A DNA stretch of 6,946 nucleotides from an uncultured Oscillospiraceae bacterium (GCA_934661135.1 CAKUJA010000102.1:1-6946), one strand, 5' to 3'. Counted from the first letter of the stretch, positions 1-6,717 are shown. Notes: a model not told the origin generated them from the letters alone. Translations and numbers: made by a program.

Positions 1-1
1 C

Positions 2-1273
2 ATCTATCTGCTGCTGATGGTCGCCGTCGCGGGCGCGAACTGGGCGTTTGGCCGGCTGATCGGCTGCAGACCGGAGCGAAAATTTCTCACACTGGCAGTT
101 GTATTCAACCTGCTCTGTCTCGGCGTCTTTAAGTATACCGGATTTCTCCTGGAAAACGTGTATCTGCTGCTGGGCATCAAGGCTGCCGCGCCGCAGATTG
201 CGCTGCCGATCGGCATCTCTTTTTATACGTTTCAGGCGCTTTCCTATACGATTGATGTCTACCGCGGACAGGTTGGCGTACAGAAATCGTTCGCCAAATT
301 CCTGCTCTATGTGTCGCTGTTTCCGCAGCTCATCGCCGGGCCGATTGTCCGCTATGCCGATGTGGAACGGGAAATCGAGCAGCGTAAAAGCACGCCGCGG
401 GGGTGCTTTTACGGCACGACGCGGTTTTGCATCGGCCTTGCCAAAAAGGTGCTGCTGGCGGACTATGCCGGCGCTGTGGCAGATCAGCTCCTCGGAGGGA
501 CGTTTGCTTCGTCGACGACGCTTGGCGTCTGGTTCGGCGTGCTGATGTATATGTTCCAGATCTACTTCGATTTTTCCGGCTATTCGGATATGGCGATCGG
601 CATGGGACGTATCTTTGGATTTAAGTATCCGGAGAACTTTCGGTATCCGTATATGTCCAAGACCATCACGGAATTTTGGCGGCGGTGGCATATCTCGCTT
701 AGCTCGTTCTTCCGGGATTATGTCTACATACCGCTTGGCGGTAACCGTCATCTTGTTTACCGGAATATGGCAGTTGTCTGGCTGCTGACGGGACTATGGC
801 ACGGGGCAAGCTGGAACTTTGTGCTCTGGGGCGCGTACTTCTTCGTACTTTTGGCACTCGAGCGGCTGCTTACAAAGCCGCTCAGCCATATTCCGTCTGT
901 CGTTCGGCATATCCTGACGCTGTTTTTGATTGCGATCAGTTGGAACATCTTCTACCAGACGGACATTGCACGGCTGGGTGAGAGTTTCCGCGTGCTGTTT
1001 GGCTTTGCCGGGATCGGGTTCAGCAACACGCTGACGTGGATGACGATCCAGAATCATCTGCCGCTGCTGGCGCTCTGCATCCTCGGCTCCACGTCGCTGC
1101 CGCAGTTGATCGGCAACGGCGCGGGCGCGCTCTGCATGGAGCGAAACGGACGGACGTTCAAGGGAAAGCTCTACGTTCTGGTAACGTTTTTGTTTGATTT
1201 TGCGCTGCTGGCCACGGCAACGATTTCGCTCGTCGGCTCGAGCTACAATGCATTTTTATATTTCCGGTTCTGA
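2..1273 (+). CDS. MBOAT family O-acyltransferase (AlgI/DltB-like), 5'-truncated by window edge
   Basis: This is a polytopic membrane protein of the membrane-bound O-acyltransferase family. Members such as AlgI and DltB move an acyl group, usually acetyl, across the membrane for O-acylation of polysaccharide or teichoic acid. The frame is open from base 2 and ends at TGA 1271-1273. The ATG at 17 is internal: the codons before it are hydrophobic and in frame, there is no ribosome binding site, and family members normally carry roughly 45-50 more N-terminal residues. Counting from that ATG, the AlgI-type block FWRRWHISLSSFFRDYVYIP contains His225. The signature LTGLWHGASWNF contains His262, which matches the invariant catalytic His of MBOAT enzymes. 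KYTGFLLENVY and FDFSGYSDMAIGMGRIFGF are also typical AlgI blocks. Many hydrophobic segments span the chain. The DHHW gene follows after 12 bases, the usual partner arrangement. The acyl acceptor cannot be read from the sequence. Confidence 0.93.
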   Translation: MYLLLMVAVAGANWAFGRLIGCRPERKFLTLAVVFNLLCLGVFKYTGFLLENVYLLLGIKAAAPQIALPIGISFYTFQALSYTIDVYRGQVGVQKSFAKFLLYVSLFPQLIAGPIVRYADVEREIEQRKSTPRGCFYGTTRFCIGLAKKVLLADYAGAVADQLLGGTFASSTTLGVWFGVLMYMFQIYFDFSGYSDMAIGMGRIFGFKYPENFRYPYMSKTITEFWRRWHISLSSFFRDYVYIPLGGNRHLVYRNMAVVWLLTGLWHGASWNFVLWGAYFFVLLALERLLTKPLSHIPSVVRHILTLFLIAISWNIFYQTDIARLGESFRVLFGFAGIGFSNTLTWMTIQNHLPLLALCILGSTSLPQLIGNGAGALCMERNGRTFKGKLYVLVTFLFDFALLATATISLVGSSYNAFLYFRF

Positions 1274-1279
1274 GGAGGG
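1273..1279 (+). promoter_or_regulatory. Ribosome binding site of the DHHW gene, overlapping the MBOAT stop
   Basis: AGGAGGG lies 6 bases before ATG 1286 and shares its first base with the TGA stop of the MBOAT gene. This supports the chosen start and suggests translational coupling of the two genes. Confidence 0.85.
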
Positions 1280-1285
1280 CAGAAG

Positions 1286-2731
1286 ATGAAACACTGGTAC
1301 CGTATTCTGCTGATTCTCATGCTGGCGCTGCTGCTGGGCGTCGGCGGACTTTCGCTTGCGAGCTGGAAGCAGGCGAGCGGCGTCAATGAAACGCCGGTGG
1401 ACGCACCGCAGTTTTCCTGGAAGGCGCTCACCGACGGCAGCTTCATCTCACAATTTGAGCGCTACTACACAGCGACATTTCCAGATCGAGCCAATTTGCT
1501 GGAGTGGAACCGGAAGCTGAACCGCTTTTACTATTATTCCGGCAGTGCGGAGGAAAACGTCCTCGTGCTGGACGGCAATACCGGTGCAGAGCACGGCGGC
1601 GAGTCGCTCGATGATGTGGAAGCTGCGCTGAACGGCGAGAGCAAGCCGCAGCCGGTAACGCCTGCGGAGGATTCGACAGCCGATCTGGCAACATCGGAGC
1701 AACCCCCATCCGAAACAACCGGCACTCCGGCAGACAGCACCGGCACGCCGCAGCCTGAACAGACTGCGGAGCCTGATCCGGTCATTGACGAGCCGGAGGA
1801 GTCGGAAGCCAGCTACGCCGGTTCCGTCGTAGTTGTCGGAACGCGGGCAATGGAAATCCCGACGGCAGATGATGACATCATTCGCTCGTATGCCAAAGCA
1901 GTAGACGATCTGGCCGCGGCGCTCGGGGACGGCGTGCGGACAATCAGCCTGCTGACGCCGAACGGCGGAGAATTCTACTCGCCGGAGAGCCTGCATACCG
2001 GTCTGCATAGCCAAAAGGACATGATCGGTCTCTGCTATGAGAGCATGGGGAAGGGAATCCTGACTGTGGATGCGTACAGCAAGCTGCGCGCGCACACGGA
2101 CGAGTATATTTTCTTCCGCACCGATCACCACTGGACGCAGCTCGGCGCGTATTACGCCTATACAGCGTTCTGCGAAGCCGCGGGTTTTGAGCCGGCTGCA
2201 CTTGACGAATTTGAGACCGGGCGGTATGATTCGTTTGTTGGCTCGATGTATACGTTCACCAAGGGGTATCCGCAGAGCGAGGTGCTCAAGGCAAACCCGG
2301 ACTATCTGGAATACTATCTGCCGCTCTACGAGACGCACGCGAGATATTACTCGGATGCCACGCTTCAGGATGGCGTTCCGGTGAGCGTGGTCTACACGAA
2401 GATGGACGATGCTGTGAGCAACAAGTATCTCTGCTTTATCGGCGGCGACACGCCGGTCTGCGTGATCGAGTCGGCCGCGGAGGGCGGGACGTGTCTGGTG
2501 CTCAAGGAGTCGTATGGCAATGCGCTCGTTCCGTTTTTGACGAGTCATTACAGCAAGATCATCGTTGTCGACCCGCGCGAGTTTAACCGCGACGGAAAGC
2601 CGTCGCTCGATCTGGCAGCGTTCGCGGCAGAACAGGGCGTGGACGATCTGCTGGTCATCAACTATCCCTATATGATTAACAGCAAAAATTACGTCCGCTG
2701 GCTGGAGCGGCTGGTCGGCGGAGAGGATTAA
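1286..2731 (+). CDS. DHHW-family membrane-anchored protein, AlgX-like partner of the MBOAT protein
   Basis: This 481-residue protein belongs to the DHHW family, named for its D-H-H-W motif. The family resembles the AlgX/AlgJ SGNH-hydrolase-like proteins that finish O-acetylation of exported glycans. Residues 5-26 form a hydrophobic signal anchor with no obvious cleavage site, so the domain probably faces outward. The motif is Asp280-His281-His282-Trp283 within FFRTDHHWTQLGAYYAY. KESYGNALVPFL (407-418) has Ser409 where the AlgX-like nucleophile is expected. VVVVGTRAMEIP (181-192) is a core strand. Residues 117-177 form a Pro/Thr/Ser/Glu-rich low-complexity stretch, which looks like a disordered insertion. 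The start ATG has AGGAGGG six bases upstream. The 12-base gap after the MBOAT gene indicates an operon. Assigning it as the extracellular half of an O-acyl transfer pair is inferred from family and context. The substrate is unknown. Confidence 0.9.
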   Translation: MKHWYRILLILMLALLLGVGGLSLASWKQASGVNETPVDAPQFSWKALTDGSFISQFERYYTATFPDRANLLEWNRKLNRFYYYSGSAEENVLVLDGNTGAEHGGESLDDVEAALNGESKPQPVTPAEDSTADLATSEQPPSETTGTPADSTGTPQPEQTAEPDPVIDEPEESEASYAGSVVVVGTRAMEIPTADDDIIRSYAKAVDDLAAALGDGVRTISLLTPNGGEFYSPESLHTGLHSQKDMIGLCYESMGKGILTVDAYSKLRAHTDEYIFFRTDHHWTQLGAYYAYTAFCEAAGFEPAALDEFETGRYDSFVGSMYTFTKGYPQSEVLKANPDYLEYYLPLYETHARYYSDATLQDGVPVSVVYTKMDDAVSNKYLCFIGGDTPVCVIESAAEGGTCLVLKESYGNALVPFLTSHYSKIIVVDPREFNRDGKPSLDLAAFAAEQGVDDLLVINYPYMINSKNYVRWLERLVGGED

Positions 2732-2752
2732 GTCTGCACCGGCGGACAGAGT

Positions 2753-2757
2753 AGGAG
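2753..2757 (+). promoter_or_regulatory. Ribosome binding site that decides the threonine aldolase start
   Basis: AGGAG ends 8 bases before ATG 2766. The in-frame GTG at 2757 shares its first base with this Shine-Dalgarno sequence and has none properly spaced before it, so ATG 2766 is the better start. Confidence 0.8.
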
Positions 2758-2765
2758 TGAGCAAT

Positions 2766-3794
2766 ATGCTTTTTTTTGCATCGGATTATCAGGAGGGCGC
2801 ACTGCCGGAAATTATGACCCGGCTGATGGAAACCAATTTACAGAGCACGCCCGGTTATGGCTCGGATGATATTTGCGCAAGCGCACGGGAAAAAATCCGC
2901 GCGGCCTGCGCCTGTCCGGATGCAGCGGTGCATTTCCTTGTCGGCGGGACGCAGACAAACGCGACGGTGATCGACGCGATGCTGCGCTCCTATCAGGGCG
3001 TGATTGCGGCGGAAACCGGGCACATTGCGTCGCACGAGTCCGGCGCGATCGAGTTTGGCGGGCACAAGGTGCTGACACTGCCGCACACCTTCGGTAAGCT
3101 CTCGGCTAAAACCATTGAGGATTACTGCAAAACGTATTGGGAGGATGCCAACTGCGAGCATATGGTGATGCCCGCGATGGTCTATCTGTCGCAGCCGACG
3201 GAATACGGGACGCTCTACTCGCTGGCGGAGCTTGAAGCGATCCACGCCGTCTGTCAGGCGTATCATATGCCGCTCTATGTAGACGGTGCGCGGCTGGCCT
3301 ACGCGTTGGCCTGCAAGGAAAACGATGTGACGCTGCCGGATCTGGCGCGTCTCTGCGATGCGTTCTACATCGGCGGGACGAAATGCGGTGCGCTGTTCGG
3401 CGAAGCCGTGGTATTCCCAAACCCGTCGCTTGTCCCGCACTTTTTCACGATTGTCAAACAGCACGGCGCGCTGCTGGCAAAGGGACGGCTGCTCGGCCTT
3501 CAGTTTGACACGCTCTTTACGGATTCGCTCTATTTCCGGCTTGGCAAGACCGCAATCGACGCGGCTGACCGGCTCCGCGCTGCGTTTGACGCCGCCGGAT
3601 ACCGCCAGACGATTCCGTCGCCGACAAACCAGATTTTCATTGTGCTGGAAAACGAGCAGAAACGGCAGCTTGAGCAGCACGTCTCGTTTGGCTTCTGGGA
3701 GAAATACGACGATAGGCACACCGTTGTCCGCGTGGCAACGAGCTGGGCGACAACGCCGCAGGCCGTCGACGCGCTCTGCGCGTTGCTATCATAA
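2766..3794 (+). CDS. Low-specificity threonine aldolase / beta-eliminating lyase family enzyme (PLP-dependent)
   Basis: This 342-residue cytoplasmic enzyme of PLP fold type I is close in length to LtaE-type threonine aldolases, which cleave L-threonine or L-allo-threonine to glycine and acetaldehyde. The N-terminus FFASDYQEGALPEIM fits the clostridial F.NDYSEGAHP pattern. TPGYG (28-32) and HFLVGGTQTNAT (56-67) are cofactor and substrate site blocks. His86 in ETGHIASHESGA is the expected ring-stacking His. YVDGARLAYAL holds Asp173, which should contact the pyridine nitrogen. Lys206 in YIGGTKCGALFGE is the probable Schiff-base lysine. All key residues look intact, so the enzyme is probably active. 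Family members also include other beta-eliminating lyases, so the exact substrate is uncertain. The gene starts 34 bases after the DHHW stop with no clear promoter and ends just before a strong terminator, so it is probably the last gene of the operon. Its link to acyl transfer is not obvious. Confidence 0.92.
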   Translation: MLFFASDYQEGALPEIMTRLMETNLQSTPGYGSDDICASAREKIRAACACPDAAVHFLVGGTQTNATVIDAMLRSYQGVIAAETGHIASHESGAIEFGGHKVLTLPHTFGKLSAKTIEDYCKTYWEDANCEHMVMPAMVYLSQPTEYGTLYSLAELEAIHAVCQAYHMPLYVDGARLAYALACKENDVTLPDLARLCDAFYIGGTKCGALFGEAVVFPNPSLVPHFFTIVKQHGALLAKGRLLGLQFDTLFTDSLYFRLGKTAIDAADRLRAAFDAAGYRQTIPSPTNQIFIVLENEQKRQLEQHVSFGFWEKYDDRHTVVRVATSWATTPQAVDALCALLS

Positions 3795-3797
3795 CGC

Positions 3798-3834
3798 AAA
3801 ATCCCCGCAGATCGCATGATCTGCGGGGATTTTT
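3798..3834 (+). terminator. Rho-independent terminator of the plus-strand operon
   Basis: A perfect 16-bp stem (AAAATCCCCGCAGATC at 3798-3813 with its complement at 3818-3833) closes a GCAT loop and runs into five T's (3830-3834). It starts 4 bases after the threonine aldolase stop codon. The A-rich left flank means it could also work weakly on the minus strand. Confidence 0.95.
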
Positions 3835-3841
3835 CAGCGAT

Positions 3842-3877
3842 AAAACGAGGAGCGATCCAACCGGATCGCTCCTCGTT
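3842..3877 (-). terminator. Rho-independent terminator of the minus-strand kinase gene
   Basis: A perfect 15-bp stem (AACGAGGAGCGATCC at 3844-3858 with its complement at 3863-3877) has a 4-base loop. Read on the minus strand it is followed by TTTTAT (from 3845 downward). It begins 3 bases beyond the kinase stop codon, so it should end that transcript. Confidence 0.93.
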
Positions 3878-3880
3878 GTG

Positions 3881-6604
3881 TTATTGCGCGGCGTTCACAG
3901 TGAATTCTTTCTCCACCACAAATTTGTAGTTGAAGTAGATCTTCAGCGTGTACGTACCGGCGGTCTGCGGCGTCCGCGGGAAGAAGCCGGCGAACATATT
4001 GCGCGTCCAGCTATCCTTCCACGAAATCGTGGTGAACTCGGCATCGACCACATTGCCGTCTTTGTCGGTCAGCACCATGGCGTAGGGCACAGTGTCGTCC
4101 GAGGACTTGACATTGTTGATTGATTGCAGCGCGAAGGCCACAAATTCGTCGGTATCAAAGCTCGTCCGGGAGACGGAGAGGTTGTTCGACGTAAACGTGT
4201 CGCTGTCCGGCTTCAGGAACAGGCCGAGGTAGAAGTCACGCGTGCCGTATTCACGGAACTTGTCCTTGTTCGGCGTGGTGCAGGTGACGACGTTGTCACC
4301 GTCCAGCTTATCGCCGCTGGCAAGCTCCAGCGTAAACTCGTATTCCAGCTCCGGCAGCAGCGAAGCAAGGTCGACCTTGTAGCTGTTGGAGTCGGCTTCC
4401 GGCGTCCAGGTATACTGCGTGAGATCGTCGCCGCCAGCCAGACGCGCGGTGATCGTCCACTCGTTGTCGGCAGGCTCGTTGTCGCACGTCCACGCAAAGT
4501 TCAGCGTGTTTGCTTCGACATCCTCTGTCACTGTAAAGTCGGTGAGCGCCGTAATGTTCGGCGTGATCTTCGTTGTGCAGGTTTCAAGCATCGTCGGCGT
4601 GGAGATCTGAATGTCGTAGGTCTCGCCGGAGGTCAGTCCCTCAAAGGTCGCCGTTGCAGAGGTCACGGTCTGCTCATCGCTGTACCCGTCCGGGCCGGAA
4701 ATGGAGACCGTCCATTCTTCGGGGGCGTCTCCTTCAATCGTCCAGGAGAGAATCGCTGTCGTGCTCGAAAGCGCAGCCTTGATGCCGGTGATCTTGACGG
4801 TCGGCACCGTGGAGAAGTGCACGCTGGTCTGGCCGGTCAGGCGCGTTCCCTCCGGCTCCTGGAGCGTAAACGTATAATTTTTGTTGGATTCAAGGTTGGC
4901 AATCACAATCGAGTGGCCGTTGAATGTCGCCTTCTGCGGCTCCACGCCGTCCGCGCTGTATTCCACCGTCCATACGCCGGGATCCGGGCCGTCCTGAATG
5001 ATGAGGTTCAGCTCCACCTGCGTGACTGTCACGCCGGTGGCCGTGAAGCTCAAAAGCTCGGTCTGCGCAACCGTGCTGGCCATCAGACTCGATGTGCCGG
5101 TGACCTTCTTTTTGTCGAGCGGATCGATGGAAATTGTGTACTGCGTACCTGGCGTCAGGCCAGTAAAGACCGTTTCTTTCCCGGAAGCGAACGACTGGCG
5201 CGACTGATTTCCGTAAGAATCAGAGCAGAGCACATCAAATGCGCCGTCGGCTTCATTGGAGTCGACAAAGACGCTGATTGTATCGGTCGATGCTTCGAGC
5301 AGGGAGATGCCGCTGACGTGAACAGTCGCCGGGCGGATGAACACGAAGTAGGCCACCGCCGCGCCGATCAGCAGCAGGATCAGCACGCTGGCCAAAATCG
5401 GGAGCCATTTGTTGCGTTTTTTCCGTTTGCGCTTTTTCGGCGTCTCGTCCAGCGGGATGTCGTCATCCTCGTCCGGTTCGAGCGAATTATAGTATGCGTC
5501 CGAATCCTTGTCCATCTCGCGGTGGACATTTTCAATCATATCGTTGAGCATCTGCGTATCCGGCGAGAAATTCTGCTTGAAGTCCTCCTCGATGGATTCG
5601 CTGTCCGCAAACTGCACCGGCTCGACTTCTTCCTCGGCATCCGGGTCGACCTGCTCAATGTCGCCGGAAATCGGCGGGACGATCAGCGTGTCGTCGAGCT
5701 GGTTTCGCTTCATGTATTCCACGAGCGCCTGCTTCATCTCGTTCGGATCCTGATAGCGATCCTCGGGTTTGAACGCGCAGGCCTTGTGGATGATTTCGGC
5801 CATCTCATAGTCGGCATACATCGGCGCGGGGAGCTCTTTGCCGGTGATGCGGAGCTTGTCCGCAGCCTTGGCCGAGGTGCGCTCATCCTCAAACGGCGCG
5901 TGGTTGCCATTGTAGATCCGGTAGAGAATCAGGCCGACAGAATAGATATCCGTCGTCGGCTCGATGGTGCCCACCAGACTGAACAGCTCCGGCGCAGAAT
6001 AGGACGAGAGCATTGTCTCCGGCATGGAGCAATATTTCAACTCCGCAATCTTTGCAATGCCGAGATCGCCGAGCACGAAATGCCCCTGGCTGTTTAAGTA
6101 GATGTTTCCGGGTTTGACATCGCGGTGCACCAACCCCGCCGCGCGAAGATCGACCAGTGCGCTGCAAAGATCCATCGCCAGATTGACCGCGCATAGATGC
6201 GTGATCGCATTGTCCGCCAGATATTCGTTCAGCGTCGTTCGGTGCTCCGCGAGAAGGTAGAGGTCGAAGCCGACGCCATCTTCCTTCGGTTCAATCTGAT
6301 AGCTGCGGAAGCAGTCGAGGTTCGGACTTGCGGACAGCCGCTCCAGCGTCTCCAGTTCTTCTTTGTAGTCTGTTACGACCTGTTCGTAGTATGTTTGCGC
6401 CTCCGCTTCCGAGGCAGCCGCGCCGGTGAACAGCAGCGCGTCCACCTGCTTCTGCGACTCCGGAACCGAGATATGCTTCAGAATATATGTTTGCGCCGTT
6501 TTTGTGCTTTTCACAATGTAGACGGACACCGCACCGCGCACGCTGATACGGCTGACCACTTCCATATTGGACAGCAGCGGCGAAACGAGCTTCAGCTCAG
6601 CCAA
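3881..6604 (-). CDS. Receptor-like transmembrane Ser/Thr protein kinase with fibronectin-III-type ectodomain
   Basis: This 907-residue eukaryotic-like (Hanks-type) kinase probably senses something outside the cell and phosphorylates cytoplasmic Ser/Thr. Residues about 15-300 are the kinase domain: Lys43 (ILKHI) is the ATP lysine, Glu83 the likely helix-C Glu, HRDVKPGN (160-167) the catalytic loop with Asp162, DLG (180-182) in place of DFG, SAPE (203-206) the activation-segment end, and Arg283 a late conserved Arg. The glycine-rich loop is degenerate (SVRGAVSVY). Residues 301-389 form an acidic linker and 390-399 a Lys/Arg patch. Residues 400-423 are the single membrane helix, and 424-907 lie outside. 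Four FN3-like repeats of about 86-90 residues (430-779) precede an unrecognised beta-rich end (780-907). PASTA domains, usual in PrkC/PknB kinases, are absent. The start is TTG 6604-6602 with AAAGGAGG 8 bases upstream. The gene stands alone and is divergent from a zinc-ribbon gene. The ligand and targets are unknown. Confidence 0.93.
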   Translation of the reverse strand: MAELKLVSPLLSNMEVVSRISVRGAVSVYIVKSTKTAQTYILKHISVPESQKQVDALLFTGAAASEAEAQTYYEQVVTDYKEELETLERLSASPNLDCFRSYQIEPKEDGVGFDLYLLAEHRTTLNEYLADNAITHLCAVNLAMDLCSALVDLRAAGLVHRDVKPGNIYLNSQGHFVLGDLGIAKIAELKYCSMPETMLSSYSAPELFSLVGTIEPTTDIYSVGLILYRIYNGNHAPFEDERTSAKAADKLRITGKELPAPMYADYEMAEIIHKACAFKPEDRYQDPNEMKQALVEYMKRNQLDDTLIVPPISGDIEQVDPDAEEEVEPVQFADSESIEEDFKQNFSPDTQMLNDMIENVHREMDKDSDAYYNSLEPDEDDDIPLDETPKKRKRKKRNKWLPILASVLILLLIGAAVAYFVFIRPATVHVSGISLLEASTDTISVFVDSNEADGAFDVLCSDSYGNQSRQSFASGKETVFTGLTPGTQYTISIDPLDKKKVTGTSSLMASTVAQTELLSFTATGVTVTQVELNLIIQDGPDPGVWTVEYSADGVEPQKATFNGHSIVIANLESNKNYTFTLQEPEGTRLTGQTSVHFSTVPTVKITGIKAALSSTTAILSWTIEGDAPEEWTVSISGPDGYSDEQTVTSATATFEGLTSGETYDIQISTPTMLETCTTKITPNITALTDFTVTEDVEANTLNFAWTCDNEPADNEWTITARLAGGDDLTQYTWTPEADSNSYKVDLASLLPELEYEFTLELASGDKLDGDNVVTCTTPNKDKFREYGTRDFYLGLFLKPDSDTFTSNNLSVSRTSFDTDEFVAFALQSINNVKSSDDTVPYAMVLTDKDGNVVDAEFTTISWKDSWTRNMFAGFFPRTPQTAGTYTLKIYFNYKFVVEKEFTVNAAQ
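4268..5317 (-). repeat. Region encoding four tandem FN3-like repeats in the kinase ectodomain
   Basis: The repeats are seen at protein level. Each ends with a variant of the FN3 block G-L-x-P-G-x-x-Y-x-I-x-I: FTGLTPGTQYTISI (480-493), IANLESNKNYTFTL (568-581), FEGLTSGETYDIQI (654-667) and LASLLPELEYEFTL (746-759). The conserved Tyr residues (489, 577, 663, 755) are 88, 86 and 92 apart. A second marker, an aromatic followed by a short strand, falls at Phe456, Trp545 (VWTV), Trp631 (EWTV) and Trp716 (EWTI), spaced 89, 86 and 85. The repeats have diverged and should fold as a rod-like extracellular stalk. Confidence 0.8.
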
Positions 6605-6612
6605 ACAGTTCG

Positions 6613-6620
6613 CCTCCTTT
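6613..6620 (-). promoter_or_regulatory. Ribosome binding site that fixes the TTG start of the kinase
   Basis: On the minus strand AAAGGAGG ends 8 bases before TTG 6604-6602. There is no in-frame ATG or GTG between this site and the in-frame stop upstream (6641-6643). The first internal ATG, at residue 14, has no such site. Confidence 0.85.
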
Positions 6621-6637
6621 ATTTCATAGACCTTTAT

Positions 6638-6666
6638 ATTTTAAGCGATTTTTAGGAAAATTGCAA
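6638..6666 (-). promoter_or_regulatory. Predicted sigma-A-type promoter of the kinase gene
   Basis: On the minus strand, TTGCAA (6666-6661) as -35 is separated by exactly 17 bases from TAAAAT (6643-6638) as -10. A start near 6631 would leave an untranslated leader of roughly 27 bases ending in the AAAGGAGG site. The elements are near-consensus and in an AT-rich stretch. The transcription start is not known. Confidence 0.65.
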
Positions 6667-6680
6667 TACAATATATTGTA
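6667..6680. promoter_or_regulatory. Perfect 14-bp palindrome between divergent promoters, candidate operator
   Basis: TACAATATATTGTA is identical to its reverse complement. It directly abuts the upstream side of the kinase -35 and ends 8 bases before the -35 of the zinc-ribbon gene. A dimeric regulator bound here could affect both promoters. It is AT-rich, so chance cannot be excluded, and no regulator gene is visible in the window. Confidence 0.45.
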
Positions 6681-6688
6681 CGTTGGGG

Positions 6689-6717
6689 TTGGAATTTGTC
6701 GAAAGGTGTGGTATGAT
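6689..6717 (+). promoter_or_regulatory. Predicted sigma-A-type extended -10 promoter of the zinc-ribbon gene
   Basis: TTGGAA (6689-6694) as -35 is 17 bases from TATGAT (6712-6717) as -10. The bases before the -10 are TGG (6709-6711), which gives the TGn extended -10 motif. Transcription should begin near 6724, leaving a leader of about 86 bases before ATG 6810. Confidence 0.7.

Noticed and set aside
17..19. ATG at 17 as the true start of the MBOAT gene
   Set aside because: The frame is open to the window edge with hydrophobic codons before it and there is no ribosome binding site. Family members have additional N-terminal membrane sequence.
2757..2759. GTG at 2757 as the start of the threonine aldolase
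   Set aside because: This codon shares its first base with the AGGAG Shine-Dalgarno that serves ATG 2766, and homologous proteins begin at about the ATG.
1448..2764. 438-codon open frame on the minus strand opposite the DHHW gene
   Set aside because: It is antisense to a gene with clear motifs and has Arg/Ile-rich, domain-free translation. The 293-codon frame at 2838-3719 opposite the aldolase was rejected for the same reason.
4124..6097. 657-codon open frame on the plus strand opposite the kinase
   Set aside because: It lies fully antisense to a well-supported kinase. Its translation is Arg/Val-rich without domain patterns and it has no ribosome binding site. It is a by-product of GC-rich codon bias.
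6563..6565. ATG at kinase residue 14 as the true start
   Set aside because: No Shine-Dalgarno precedes it, whereas TTG 6604-6602 has AAAGGAGG at ideal spacing and lies in the same frame.
6619..6627. Three-codon mini-ORF (ATG AAA TAA) in the kinase leader on the minus strand
   Set aside because: It has no ribosome binding site of its own and is short enough to be chance. Its stop overlaps the kinase Shine-Dalgarno region but nothing else supports regulation.
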